Source: Gari tellinella
Lineage: Eukaryota > Mollusca > Bivalvia > Cardiida > Psammobiidae
Direction of reading: 5' to 3'
NCBI GenBank assembly: GCA_922989275.2
Contig: OV277866.1
Span: 77,536,328 to 77,600,327, forward strand
DNA length: 64,000 nucleotides
The notes under the pieces are model-generated. The model saw nothing but the letters and a program-made list of their open reading frames with translations. It did no database searches and was not told where the DNA came from. This document shows, piece by piece, positions 42,575 through 53,699 of the stretch. Positions within the stretch are counted from its first letter, which is position 1. The number at the start of each line of letters is the position of its first letter. A program made the translations under genes and the position numbers.

Positions 42575-43767
42575 CAGTGTTACTGCAGCACTGAAATTTT
42601 AGAGGGTCATTCTTGACCCCCTTGGTGAAAAAGTGGGGGTCATTTGGAAATTTTGGGGGTCACAGGATTGTTTGAACTTTTTTGACATTTATATAGATAG
42701 ATATTGAATAAAATACTTATTGTGTTGTTCAGTGTCTTTATTTCACAATTAATATAATTGAGAGACAAACGATCTAACTATATAGAAGAATTTCTATTTC
42801 TATAACACCTCATCAGTCATTCAGTGAAGTACGTTCAGTGCATTTCACTATTACTTCAGACAAGCAAACAGTTTTCATTTTTTCAGGTCAAGGTATTTAT
42901 GCAGGCAACTTGTTAGTGAAAAACAGTTTTCAACTTTGTTAAATATAGAAGACTTCGATACCCTAAATGTCACTTACTAATATCACGAATGAAGAACTTT
43001 TTTTTTTTTATCGTTAATTGATTGTACGACAGAAAGAAGTTGAAATGAACTGACAGACTGTGAGACATGTAGATCTGGTCAGACAGACGAAGATAAATGG
43101 ATCCCTTAAAGTAGATGACATAACCCATGTGCATTTTATTCTCTTGTTTGGGCGATGAAGAGATAAAGAATGAAGTAAAATAGTCTGCATTTTAGCAGAT
43201 GATGCGAGCCTGTACGTTCATTACCCCAATCAAAACACTTTGGCAAAGCGAGTTCATTTAACAAACAACAATGGCGACCGGTTCTGGCGATTAGCGGAAC
43301 TACGGAAGTTTAAATCATTTTCAAAGGAAACAATTTAAAAGCATATGCAAACCAATAAGTCTAAATATGAGGATTTAAATAAATACTAAACACGGAATCG
43401 GTGTAGTTTTAATATATTTCGCCCTTTTCAACTGTCGATTTTTAATTACTCGAGTGACTTTATATTCCATTCGAACTGAACTCTTATACCCACAATGCAC
43501 CTGTCAAAACAACCAAAATGGCCGTTAGCGGACTCTGTCAATTTCGTAACCGACATGCATACAACACGGAATTCATAATTATGTATTTACTTCGGCGTCG
43601 GCGGCGTGCTTTCAATGAATATGCCGATTTTAACATTTTTAGTTTCAGTTAGTCGGCAGAATAATAAATGACTTGCGTCACATAAAACGCACTTGCTGAA
43701 TTTAGTTGCGCCAAAAGTGATTTTGTTGCGTCAAAAACGCAAGAAACGCGCTCTCGCGGTAACACTG
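42575..43767. mobile_element. hAT-like element (hAT-3), 1.19 kb
   Basis: Terminal inverted repeats CAGTGTTACTGC (42575-42586) and GCGGTAACACTG (43756-43767). CTGCTT flanks both sides (42569-42574 and 43768-43773), a short target duplication. G-rich GGGGGTCA units sit near the left end. The right 550 bp are CpG-rich with several YY1-like motifs (AACAATGGCGACC, CAAAATGGCCG), so it may carry a promoter or have captured one. No transposase frame. Confidence 0.75.
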
Positions 43768-43782
43768 CTGCTTTGTCAAATC

Positions 43783-44075
43783 TTAACCCATTAAGCCATA
43801 CTGACTCATTTTTGACTCATTGCGCAATAGCCTCATACTAACTCATTTTGACACACTTTAATCTACTACCTTATATTGAGATAAGCATTGATAAGTGTTA
43901 ATCGCTTATGAGTTAATGGGTTAAATCTTTGCATGCTAGCTGCAGATATATCAGCCACAGTGATTATCTTTGCAAACAGTTTGGATCCTGATGAGACGCC
44001 GCGTAACATAGGACTCTGACCATGTTTTAAATAGAAATTTAGAAAAAATTTTTTACCCAGCATGCAAAGAGTTAA
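43783..44075. mobile_element. Two TTAA elements back to back (families H and I) sharing one TTAA
   Basis: 43783-43924 runs TTAACCCATTAAGCCATAC to TATGAGTTAATGGGTTAA. 43921-44075 runs TTAAATCTTTGCATGCTAG to CAGCATGCAAAGAGTTAA with an AACAGTTTGGATCCTGATG arm. The TTAA at 43921 ends one and starts the other. Confidence 0.75.
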
Positions 44076-44249
44076 AAATATGTGCCTGTAAACTATGAGG
44101 CCCTGGTATGGGAACGTAGGGGATGTGGCCCCAAATGTAAATGATTATAAAGAAAATTGATATAGATCCTCAGCGAGGTGTACAATAAAACTTGTCTTAC
44201 AATCAGTCGATGTCTCCCTAAAAATAATGAATTTGCCGTCTTATATAAT

Positions 44250-44330
44250 AACCACATTAATGCAGGACTAAAGTAATGCAGAAAGCTCCTATAGAAGCTT
44301 TCTGCATTACTTTTGTCATGCATTCTGTGC
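44250..44330. mobile_element. Family J hairpin
   Basis: AGTAATGCAGAAAGCTCC and AGAAGCTTTCTGCATTACTT pair almost perfectly. Similar to 55855-55960. Confidence 0.65.
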
Positions 44331-44614
44331 TAGTCTATTGATGATCTCCATACAGTTTCATTGAACGGCAGTTAAACGCAGTGTTAACTGTACATAAATT
44401 CCAGAGTCAATCAGCATGTACATGTAGGTATGCAAATGTTGCCGGCTGGTACATACCAGGATTGTGCTGGGAAAATAGATAGCTTCATTGACAGTCTCTA
44501 GCATAGATACAACGTGGGACTATGGTATGAAAGTTATACTCGGCACAAATGTGTAATGTAAAGGACCTTTATAGTATCAATATATCTATACCTGTAGTGT
44601 GACTCCTGATCATT

Positions 44615-44847
44615 CAACTCTTTCGTGCATTCAGTTTATTTCTCCCCTGAAGAAAATAGTTCCAATTTATACAGTCATGAATAAGTATCATAAGGAATAT
44701 TTTTTTATTCTAGCAGGTAGTAGCTTAAAGCAGGCTGAAAGTAAAGCAGAATGCGCCATAAGGCGCATTCTGCTTTACTTTCAGCCTGCTTTAAGTGGTC
44801 ACCTATTTTCAAAACTAGAATCAGGCTATGGGTTAATGGGTAAAAGA
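44615..44847 (-). mobile_element. Family A MITE
   Basis: AACTCTTTCGTGCATTCAG on the left, perfect long hairpin with AATGCGCCATAAGGCGCATT, and GGGTTAATGGGTAAA on the right. Confidence 0.82.
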
Positions 44848-44901
44848 TAAACTGTATAATCAGTTCTATCAACTGGTATTTCTGGTTGGTGAAAATCTGT
44901 G

Positions 44902-45134
44902 TTAACCCATTACCCCATAGCATGTTTCTAGTTTTGAAGACAGGTGAGGGCTTAAAGTTGTTTGAAAGTAAAACAGAATGAGCCTTGAAGCGCATTCTGC
45001 TTTAAGCTATTATCTGCTTGAATATAGGAAATATATCTTGTGGCGCATATTCACAACTGTATAAAGTGGAACTATTTCTTCAGTGGAGATAAAAATTAAA
45101 TGCGTAAATCCATATCTATGGAGAAAATGGTTAA
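44902..45134 (+). mobile_element. Family A MITE, TTAA at both ends
   Basis: TTAACCCATTACCCCATAGC to GGAGAAAATGGTTAA. The right hairpin arm is shortened to GAAGCGCATTCTGCTTTAAG. Confidence 0.82.
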
Positions 45135-45169
45135 AGATAAACAGCATAAATCAGTGATTTGATTAGTGT

Positions 45170-45438
45170 AGTGATTTGATTTGTTAGGATTTTATGTCGC
45201 TTTTAATAGTGTTTTAGTCATATCCAGACGTCCAGCTAATTTTAGGTGGAAGAACACCCCAAGAAGGCCTTATATGCACTGTTTCAGGCACATTTAATCA
45301 GCAACTTAGAACCACGGACCTTCCGCAAGCCAGCTTCCCCACAGGAAAAATCTGAATGACCAGACTGAGATTCAAACTCACAGCGGTGAGGAGCTTAGTG
45401 ATGTAAGTCACAGTGACTAAACCACTAGGCCAAGGAGT
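45170..45438 (-). mobile_element. tRNA-derived SINE, reverse copy
   Basis: Same family as 9350-9630. On the minus strand it reads TTGGCCTAGTGGTTTAGTC, GAGTTTGAATCTC, then AAGGTCCGTGGTTCTAAG, ending in a CATAAAATCC tail. Confidence 0.82.
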
Positions 45439-45483
45439 GCAAATCTGTGTAAAGTTAATATCATAAAAGATAGCAGAAAGTCA

Positions 45484-45589
45484 AGCAGAAAGCTCTTTTG
45501 AGACAATTTTAATTAGTAGTAACACCATAGGGTTACATGCAGACATAAAGAATTTAGATTTTGAAGTACTCTGCTTATCTGGGGCCCTG
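45484..45589. mobile_element. Family E MITE, right half only
   Basis: Begins inside the hairpin (TTTTGAGACAATTTTAATTAG) and ends CTTATCTGGGGCCCTG. The left half is gone, again a break near the hairpin centre. Confidence 0.7.
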
Positions 45590-45813
45590 TTTAGTGGACC
45601 CCTGAAGGATACAATGATGAAATGTTTGCCTTACTTCACCTTATCTCCTTAAAGGGAAGAGAATTTAATAAATTCTGATAAAACTGCTTGTTTTTATAGC
45701 CCTCATTGCCTGTGTTTTATAATCCGGTATTTAATGTCTCTACATGTAGTTCAAATTACCAGAGTGATAAAAATCATTAACCCTTACTCTACTGTATTTT
45801 TAAAAGCTCACAA

Positions 45814-46016
45814 TTAACCCTTAGCCCGCCAAATAAATTGTCGTCTGCTATATTTCTCATCTGCTTCAAGTTTCAAAGTGCTTCAAAGTTGCTCAAAATG
45901 TTGTCCGAGTATCAAACAGCTTGGATCCGGATGAGACGCCGAGTTACTCGGCGTCTCATCCGGATCCAAGCTGTTTGCATATGGAGCTATAGTCGTGAGT
46001 TGCAGGCTAAGGGTTA
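45814..46016 (-). mobile_element. Family G MITE, TTAA at both ends
   Basis: TTAACCCTTAGCCCGCC to GCAGGCTAAGGGTTAA. Perfect hairpin: AACAGCTTGGATCCGGATG pairing with its complement around GCCGAGTTACTCGGC. Confidence 0.9.
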
Positions 46017-46076
46017 AGTATGGTTTACTAATAAATTACTAGTTTACACAGACTGTGAATGGGTTTGTTTCCAATA

Positions 46077-46269
46077 CAGGGCTCCAGATAAGGGGGGTAT
46101 TTCAAAAACTAAAATCTTTATTTCTGTTTTAAACCCTATGGTGTCACTACTCATTAGAATCGTCTCGAAGAGACGATTCTAATGAGTAGTAACACCATAG
46201 AATTTGATGCTAAAATAAGTGAGAAAGTGTTGGATTTGTGCAGTTTACTCCCTCTTATCTGGAGCCCTG
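46077..46269. mobile_element. Family E MITE, intact
   Basis: CAGGGCTCCAGATAAG and CTTATCTGGAGCCCTG ends, perfect hairpin CATTAGAATCGTCTCG. Good reference copy for the family. Confidence 0.9.
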
Positions 46270-46289
46270 CTTGAACAATTTTAAAAGTA

Positions 46290-46370
46290 TGACAAACAGT
46301 GTAGACCCAGATCAGAGGGTTCCTGAAGGAGCCTGAATGAGCCCTCTGTGATTTGTCTACACTGTTTGCA
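46290..46370. repeat. Core-2 hairpin (family B-like)
   Basis: AACAGTGTAGACCCAGATC and TTTGTCTACACTGTTTGC pair. The centre has an extra GAAGGAGCCTGAATGAG, a small internal duplication. Confidence 0.6.
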
Positions 46371-46904
46371 AATGATGAATGGGTCTAGCTGTTTCCTCAC
46401 ACAGTAATAGTTTAATAGAACAAAATTTGTATTTTGTGCCAATAGACATTCTATAGAATTGTTACAAGTCTTGAGTTTCTTGAAGAAATAATTCTGAGTA
46501 TTTATAGAAGGTTATCATGAAGTCTGTAGATAAAGTCAGCCTTCAATTCAGCCACCACTCTTTGGAATACCCATGGTCAATCTTTAATTAAAGATTGCTT
46601 TTAAAATGCAGAATAACAAAAATGAAGAAAACTCATTTCTGCATTATTCTTGTCGTACATTAAGTAATCACCTGTATTTTAAGATAAATCCACACTTCTT
46701 AGGTGTGTGGCAGCTAATACAATACTGATATATACATGGTTTGTTTGCTTATCAGTCCTGTATCAGTGATCAGGGTATAAGGGTACACCCCACAGCAGCC
46801 CCGCAGAGGGTCAGATTACCTTTTAATGGTCCCAGCTTTATGATACTGAGAAATGAGAACTGCTAAATCACCTTTACTTCTCCAGCCTTACAGTCAGTTT
46901 GTAC

Positions 46905-47021
46905 AGTTAGACCTCTGTTAACCAACATTTCAGTGAAGAGACATGGAGATTTGAGACAGGCAACTGTTAAATACACTGCTGAAGTAATGTAGAAATTTTC
47001 ATCAGGAGCTTTCTGCATTAA
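46905..47021. mobile_element. Mixed C/J-type hairpin element
   Basis: Starts ACAGTTAGACCTCTG like a mariner-type end, contains TTGAGACAGGCAACTG and a GTAATGTAGAAA...TTTCTGCATTA hairpin, and is cut by the family A element at 47018. Confidence 0.5.
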
Positions 47022-47269
47022 CCCTTTCCCACATAGAAGCGACTTTTAGCGTATTTAATCTATTCCTCCGCTGAAGAAAATAGTTCCAGTTTATACCCTC
47101 ATGAACAGTTACCATTACAAATATTTTATATAGCCTAGCAGATTTTAGCTTAAAGCAGGCTGAAAGTAAAGCAGAATGCGCCTTAAGGCGCATTCGGCTT
47201 TACTTTCAACCTGCTTTAAGTTGTCACCTATTTTCAAAACTAGAAACAGGCTATGGGGTAATGGGTTAA
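47018..47269 (-). mobile_element. Family A MITE, TTAA at both ends
   Basis: TTAACCCTTTCCCACATAG to GGGGTAATGGGTTAA, hairpin AATGCGCCTTAAGGCGCATT. It sits in the TTAA of the preceding hairpin's right arm (TTTCTGCATTAA). Confidence 0.88.
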
Positions 47270-47504
47270 GCTGCAGTTAATCAGAAAGGCTACCCCTGGA
47301 TTGTCTTTGGAAGGGTTCATGATCAAAACTCGTAGCTCTTATACTTGTACTGAAAATTAAATTTAAAAATATGGAAGAGAAAAAGTGTAAAATGATTAAT
47401 TTTGTTAAAGTGTTATAGGGTTTAAAAACAATTACATAGAAGTTTAAATTACACAAGGCCTACTTCTTATATATCTAGAGCACAAGGTTTGTACTTTCAG
47501 ATAA

Positions 47505-47700
47505 CTTAACACCTATCCTATTACTCCATAAAGATACTTAAAAGATACTTTATTTACAGATGTACTCCTCCTCTAAAGAAAATAGTTCCACATTAACCTG
47601 AATAAATGAATATGCATACAAGAAATATTTCATATGATATCCTAGCAGTTGATAACCTAAAGCAGGCTGGAAATAAAGCAGAATGCCCCCTTTCATCTAA
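47505..47700 (-). mobile_element. Family A, left half
   Basis: CCTATTACTCCATAAAGATAC through GATATCCTAGCAGTTG to AAATAAAGCAGAATGCCCC. The second arm is missing. Confidence 0.65.
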
Positions 47701-47951
47701 GGAACCATGAAAACAAGCTATGACAGGAAAGAGTTAAAATAAAAAACATCAAAGCACCTAACAACCAAAAAACTAAATTTTGAAAAAAGATGCTAGTTTT
47801 AAGTGTTTAATTTGAGATAACATTCTGTTGTATGATCTTGATCTTCAGTACAATTTAAAAGTCCTCAAGGTCATGCAACTCATCAATACATGTACTGGTA
47901 AAACATAAGGAGTGTAGTAGCATGAAAAAGCAATATTTTAAAAAGAATATG

Positions 47952-48202
47952 TTAACCCTTTCCCCCATAGAAGCCCCTTTTAGCGCATTCAGTTTATTCT
48001 TGCCCTGAAGAAAATAGTTCCAATTTATACATTCATAAATGTGTATAATACAAAACATTTTCTATATTCTAGCAGGTGGTAGCTTAAAGCAGGCTGAAAG
48101 TAAAGCAGAATGCGCTTAAAGCGCATTCTGCTTTACTTTCAGCCTGCTTTAAGTGAACACCTATATTCAATACTAGAGATATGCTATGTGGGAAAGGGTT
48201 AA
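47952..48202 (-). mobile_element. Family A MITE, TTAA at both ends
   Basis: TTAACCCTTTCCCCCATAG to GTGGGAAAGGGTTAA. The hairpin centre AATGCGCTTAAAGCGCATT shows a paired change (GCGCTT/AAGCGC). Confidence 0.9.
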
Positions 48203-48209
48203 GGCAGGA

Positions 48210-48651
48210 AAGGGTGTTTCAATGAAGTAAAAGGGTTAAATGGACCAGAAAGGCATATAAACAATAGCTGACATGCTCCTACTCCTTTAACCCTTGTCCT
48301 GATGTTATACAGTCAGCTTAATAAAATGTCATATACAGTATTTTTATTGAAATATTTCATGATGCTGTTTACAGAAGAAAAATCGAATATGAGTTTCAAA
48401 CAGTTTTGAGAAACTTGTCGTCAAATCAGGATTAAAACTATTAGCAAAATTCAAGTAAAGCTGCCATCAGCTTGAGAAGGGATTAAACTAGATGGACTCA
48501 ATCTTTTCCCACATTTTTCATCCACAAAATTCATCATTCATGGTGTACTCCTGATTACTGATGATACTGTGCTCTGTTAATTTCTGTAGTATTGGGTGCA
48601 CAGCCTGTCCACAAAGCTATTTGGTGACAAGCTGGTGACATTTTTATCCAG
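48210..48651. other. Stretch without recognised features
   Basis: AT-rich sequence. No hairpin element, tRNA-like sequence or plausible exon was recognised. Confidence 0.3.
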
Positions 48652-48659
48652 GTTTAACT

Positions 48660-50764
48660 AGTGTTTTAGCCAGACTCTCAAAAAGGGCAGGGGGGCACCA
48701 AAAAGGGGCAGGGGGGCACCAAAAAAGGGCAGGGTGCAAACAAAGTGCGGACCCGCAACTTCGGCGAGGGGATTGTTAACATTTCTAGGTGTCTTTTCAT
48801 CATATTCGAAGTCTTATAGGTCCATAAGCACTTTTAATGTATTCAGCATATAAGTCTGTAAAGATAAAGGTTATACATGTGGCATTATAGAACAATGGGG
48901 AGGGGCGTCCCCTCCTGCGCTGTGGCGGAAATTTTTTGGACTTTAAATGATGAAATAGTGCAATTTTGCTATACAGAGATATATAATAAACATGTATGCA
49001 CATGTAGTGGATTTTAGCTATACATGTACATTATACAGATGCATACAAGTATTATGGAAAATGGATGAAATCAGCCAATGTCTGAATATTAACAGATCAA
49101 GATTTTTTTTCTTTAAATCACACATTAATATTTAAAGTTACACAACTAAATTTTACTCCAGCACCTGATGATTTCCCATTACAGCTGTTGATTGAGGTTG
49201 GCATTTAAACTAGTATTCCATTCTTTTGCAACAACGTATTTTGTAAAACAGGGGTGTAAAAGCCCCAAAACGATCAATACTAGAAAATATCAATTCTCTT
49301 ACTTAATTCTTTAAAAAAAAAGAGCAAGAAACTAGGTTATGGAGTGTCTTTACCTTTATGCAAATAGTATAGACCCAGATCAGATTGCCCTGGGTAAGTC
49401 CTTTGTATAGGGTGTATTACCTGTTTGTCTGATTTAAAATTATTTTGAGATTTTTCTAATATCGCACACAGTTAAACATGCACACAAACAAATAGATCTA
49501 CTATAAAGTACAATAATTATTGGCATTGGATTGTTGCTGTATCCAGGCAAGTGGGTGTCTTAAGGATTTTCCTATTAATAAAATTCAGCCTTCCCTAAGC
49601 AACCACCTGTCATAAAACAAAATACAATTAATTAGACCGCATCACGGGAAAAATTAAACAGGATCTACTTAGATATGTGTTGTCACGCTGATGTTCTGTT
49701 TCAAATAGATCATTCAATATGAACTTACCAAAATAAAAACAACAGCACAGAACCGATACTGTTTCAAATAGATCATTCAATATGAACTTACCAAAATAAA
49801 AACAACAGCACAGAACCGATACTTTTAGAAATAGAAATATCCCATTTTTCGATTCTCGCGCGTATGTAGTATTTGATGGCAGAAACGGACGTTATCAAAC
49901 CAACCAAACTTCTCTCGGTCGTAACTTATTTCCCGAAACTCCAGCGAAATATACACCTGTAAGATGTAATTTGTTAATTTCACGTCAATCATCAATACTG
50001 TCTTTCTAAATGGGTGTATATAACGTCTACATTCATTGGATGTTTAAAAAAAAGATGCGGGGAATTACCTTTCTTATAGCCAATAAAACGAGTAAAGACA
50101 ACTTGTGTAAAAGTTCGAAGCACGGTGCGCGTTTGAATTTTCCATTTCCGAAATTTGGAAGACTGTTCGTTTCTGGTACGTGAATATTAATAAAGATTTG
50201 TATGGAAAGTATTTCCTTCTAAGAAAATTAATTTCGGTTTTAGATCTATATTCACCTAAAATGTTCGTTCGTCGAGCATTCTTTATTGGCCCTGTATCGA
50301 GCATATTTTTCCAAGATCCGACTCGCGTTTGCGTTTTAATCTGTGATTTTTTTTTTTCAGTCTTCATAATGGATAATAATCATATGAATGTTTAAATTTA
50401 GGGAAAAGGGTGTCGTATATTCTGTTTTTCAACGAGGCCAACATGCGTTTCGATTTAATGTGGCTTCAGTCGTACACTCTCGCTATGCGGGGTACCACAC
50501 CAGGTACATATGTGTATCGGTCGATTACACACTATAATTGTTGATTGTCTATGACACGCGCGTGTCGCATTGCACTGATTGGCAATAATGATTTAGCGAC
50601 AGTAAGTGGTATCGCTCCGGGCAGCGGGGCGGTCTATATCAAATGGATAGGGGCACAGAATAGGGGCACTAGGGCGGATCCTTACACCGGAATAAGGGCA
50701 GAAGGGCGGATCAAAAGGGCAGAAGGGCGGGCCGCCCCGCCATTCCGCATTAGCTAAAACACTA
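48660..50764. mobile_element. hAT-like element (hAT-4), 2.1 kb, 8-bp target duplication
   Basis: The ends AGTGTTTTAGCCA and TAGCTAAAACACTA are inverted. GTTTAACT flanks both sides exactly (48652-48659 and 50765-50772). Just inside the left end GGGCAGGGGGGCACC is repeated, and at the right end GGGCAGAAGGGCGG. The inner 49850-50600 is CpG-rich. No transposase frame is recognised; the plus frame at 50545-50757 is unlike any family I know. Confidence 0.8.
49696..49821. repeat. Perfect 63-bp tandem duplication inside hAT-4
   Basis: The unit starts CTGTTTCAAATAGATC and ends CAGAACCGATA. Copies at 49696-49758 and 49759-49821 are identical, indicating a recent duplication. Confidence 0.92.
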
Positions 50765-50903
50765 GTTTAACTCTCTCATTGACAGCGTGAGTCATAAATC
50801 TAAGGATAATCAGTCCCCTTTCTAAGGCACACACACACTCAAACCGAGACCTGCCACGCAACATAACCCCTATATTGCTGGAACTGAATTTATATCCTTT
50901 TCA

Positions 50904-50969
50904 AACAGTGTAAACCCTGATCAGAGGGCTCCTAAAGGAGCCCTCCGATCAGGGTCTACCCTGTTTGTC
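50904..50969. repeat. Core-2 hairpin (family B-type)
   Basis: AACAGTGTAAACCCTGATC and GATCAGGGTCTACCCTGTT around GGGCTCCTAAAGGAGCCC. The outer ends are diverged. Confidence 0.65.
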
Positions 50970-51282
50970 TTTCAAAAAAATTCAACAATAAAACAAACTC
51001 GTCGAGTCCATGTACAACCTAGTCATTAATCAGAAAACCGATGAGACCATTTGAATATTTGCCATTGTAATGGCTTAATCAATACATGGCAGGCAAGCGC
51101 TTTCAGTCAAGTAACACTGTCTTAAAATGCTAGCTAAACTTGTTAGTGAAACAATTGTAAAAAAAAAAAGAGTATACATGTGTATTTGGAAAAGAGATTC
51201 AATCTCAGACACAAAGGTTATAACACCGTCTCACTTGTGTTAATCTGCAGCTGTGAAGAAGACAAATTCATGATACCTCCTG

Positions 51283-51519
51283 ATTAATCGATTACTTCAT
51301 AACACGTTTCTAGTTTGGAAGCCGTTGCATTAAAGCAGATTAAAGTAAAAGCATAAAAGGCACATTCTGCTTTACTTTCTGTCTGTTTTAAGCTAGCATC
51401 TGCAAGGATAAAATATTGCTTATGATGCATATTCAATCGTAAAAAGTGGAAATATCTTTTGTTCAGTGGAGGTATAAATTAAAGATGTAAAAAGACACAT
51501 TTCTGGAGTAATGGGTTAA
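51283..51519 (+). mobile_element. Family A MITE, old
   Basis: CGATTACTTCATAACACG to GGAGTAATGGGTTAA. The hairpin is short, with the left arm reduced to AAAGTAAAAGCATAAAAGG. Confidence 0.65.
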
Positions 51520-51649
51520 AGTAGGATGAAAGTAGAACAGTCCACCTTATTCAAAGATCCACCTGATTTAAAACCATCAGGGAGAAGAAAAGTTAAATAT
51601 TTCAGGAGTAGGTGAAGGTGCCAAACTTTGTTTCCATGGAGGAACAGTT

Positions 51650-52480
51650 TAATTAAGTTCAGAGAGATGAGTTATATCTCTTAGTCACTTTAGTGTGTGT
51701 TTTCTATATCATGTTTTTAATTCGTACATTGCTTTACCTCAGTTATTTTCATTTAACTAGGTCATAGGTCAATGTCCTGAGTGATGCACATGTATGCAAA
51801 AATGTTATTCAAACATGCAAGGAAATGTGCGCACTGACATAAGACAATTAAAATGTCCTTGTCGTACAACTTTCTCACCTTCCCCACCCCTCAGTAACTA
51901 CTAAGCCAGACTGGTACACTGTATGTTTTCTCCTGATAAAACTGCTGTTGTTGTCTGTCACAGCCGTATGAGTTGAGTGCCAGTCTACCAATGCATGTAT
52001 TATTGATGATACAGATCTGTTTAGTCATACAGCTATCTAGCCTGTCTCTCTTCTCCTGCCATTCGGTAGTTGGTAAGCAGTGAGCTGCTAGGTGCTCGGG
52101 GTCTGTGCCTTGTGTCCATGGAATGTATTGAGCAATCTCCCTCGTGGTACAAATGATATAGCTGATGTTAAACAAGGAAATATTGCTGTGATAATTGCTA
52201 CAGTGATTGTGAGAGTCAGTTAATCAAGTTTCATTGGAAATTAACCAAGTGGAGTGGGGATTTATTGGTTGGAATTGGGAATTGTTTTGTTTCGATTGAA
52301 GGTACAAGGCCTTGAGTGTAGTTGGGGCTGCTGGGTGACAGAGCGTGGTCAGTGACTGTATCATTGTCAATATATTTAACTGGCGCTGATTCAGTGAAAT
52401 CATACTACAAGGTGAGTCACTTTAACATTGAAAGGTTGTATGGATTTTTCAAATGTTAAACTGCCATTTAGAAAAAAAGC
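51650..52480 (+). other. Low-repeat stretch with a consensus donor (candidate 5' UTR exon)
   Basis: No hairpin element was recognised in these 830 bp. A strong donor CTACAAG|GTGAGTCAC is at 52412-52413. An unrecognised minus-strand frame (51891-52175) lacks any family signature. A transcript start upstream of the donor is possible but unproven. Confidence 0.2.
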
Positions 52481-52494
52481 TTATGGCCTGGTTG

Positions 52495-52973
52495 TTCAAC
52501 CCTTTACCTCTTAGTCTGTTTCTAGTGTTGAAGATCAGTGACCATTTAAAGCAGGTTGAAGGTAAAGTAGCATGTGCCTTAACTCTTTCCTCCCCAAAAC
52601 TTTAAATGGACAATTCCAGTTTCCATTTTAGTCTAGTCTAGGCCATTTCGGACATTTAAGGGTTGTTTTTGTCAATGTTTGGCATGGGTTAGGGTCTTCA
52701 CTGTTTGCATAGGACAAGTGTACTTTTCACATGTACACTGTTTGAAAAGGACGCCTATATGCGGGACTAGGGTTCAAAGGGTTAAGGTGCAAAGGCCCAC
52801 TCAGCTTTACTTTCAACCTGCTTTAAACAACCATCTGCTAGGATATAGAAAATATTTCATATACATGTAGTGCATATTCATGACCATATACTATTGAACG
52901 ATATTCTTCAGTGGAGGAATACAGGGTGTGAAAAGCATAATTATGTATGGAATAAAAAGTTAAAAGCATTCAC
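52495..52973 (+). mobile_element. Family A MITE split by a family B MITE
   Basis: AACCCTTTACCTCTTAGTC to GCATGTGCC, then after the insertion GGTGCAAAGGCCCACTCAG to ATAAAAAGTTAA. The insertion sits at the TTAA in the centre of the A hairpin. Confidence 0.85.
52579..52785 (-). mobile_element. Family B MITE with exact TTAA duplication
   Basis: TTAACTCTTTCCTCCCC on the left and TTCAAAGGGTTAA on the right. TTAA at 52579-52582 and 52782-52785 are the duplicated target: removing the element restores TGCCTTAAGGTGCA, the A hairpin centre. One hairpin arm of B is deleted. Confidence 0.9.
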
Positions 52974-53144
52974 ATTTACTTTTTATGCTTTTGCTTTAGT
53001 CAATTCCTCATAAAGATACATTTGCATGCTTTTAACCTGGGCTGAAAAAGACTAACAGGAAAGTTGTCCTGCATCCTGAAAGATGACTTTATAAAGCAGG
53101 CTGAAAGAAAAGAAGAAAGCATTTCCTACATCCTGGCAGATGGC

Positions 53145-53335
53145 AACTTAAAGCAGGCCTAAAGTAAACTAGGATGACACCTTAAGGCCCATGCTGCTTT
53201 ACTTTCAACCTGTTTGAAGTGGTCACCCGACCCATCTTCAAAACTAGAAACAGGCTATGGGGTAAAGGGTTAAGCAACCAGGCCATAAGCACTGCCCAGG
53301 CTTCAAACTAGAAACAGGCCGTGGAGTAAAGGGTT
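53145..53335 (-). mobile_element. Family A fragments
   Basis: 53145-53275 has CTTAAAGCAGGCCTAAAG and the end GGGGTAAAGGGTTAA. 53290-53335 repeats only the tail (CAAACTAGAAACAGGCC to AAAGGGTTC). Confidence 0.6.
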
Positions 53336-53344
53336 CATATTAGA

Positions 53345-53695
53345 ATGTGAGTCCTTTTCATATTTCACCCATTTGCACCAATGACTGTGAAGGAAAGAGA
53401 TGGCCGCTGATCCCAGGTATTGCTGTTTGATGATCACATATAATCTGCCAGTGTTATGATTTTCTGGTTGAGAGATTCCGTGGTTTGAAGTTATGAGTTT
53501 TACCAGCATGTGGTGTTTTGTAACCGACAACCTCCTTTTCACTGGAGTCAGAGGGCTGAAAGAAGTTGATCCTCCTCACCTGGTGGGGAGATAATACCTA
53601 TTGCTTGCTTTAAGAGGAGTTAAAATGAGGTTGAAGTGAAGTGTTGCCACTTTTTTCTCCCCCATGGACCAACTTTATACATGTCAAACCTACTG
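53345..53695. other. Stretch without recognised features
   Basis: Contains an unrecognised minus-strand frame and no repeat that I can place. Confidence 0.3.
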
Positions 53696-53699
53696 AATG

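Noticed and set aside
51891..52175. 94-codon minus-strand frame
   Set aside because: No family signature and no splice context; this length is expected by chance in 64 kb of six-frame sequence.
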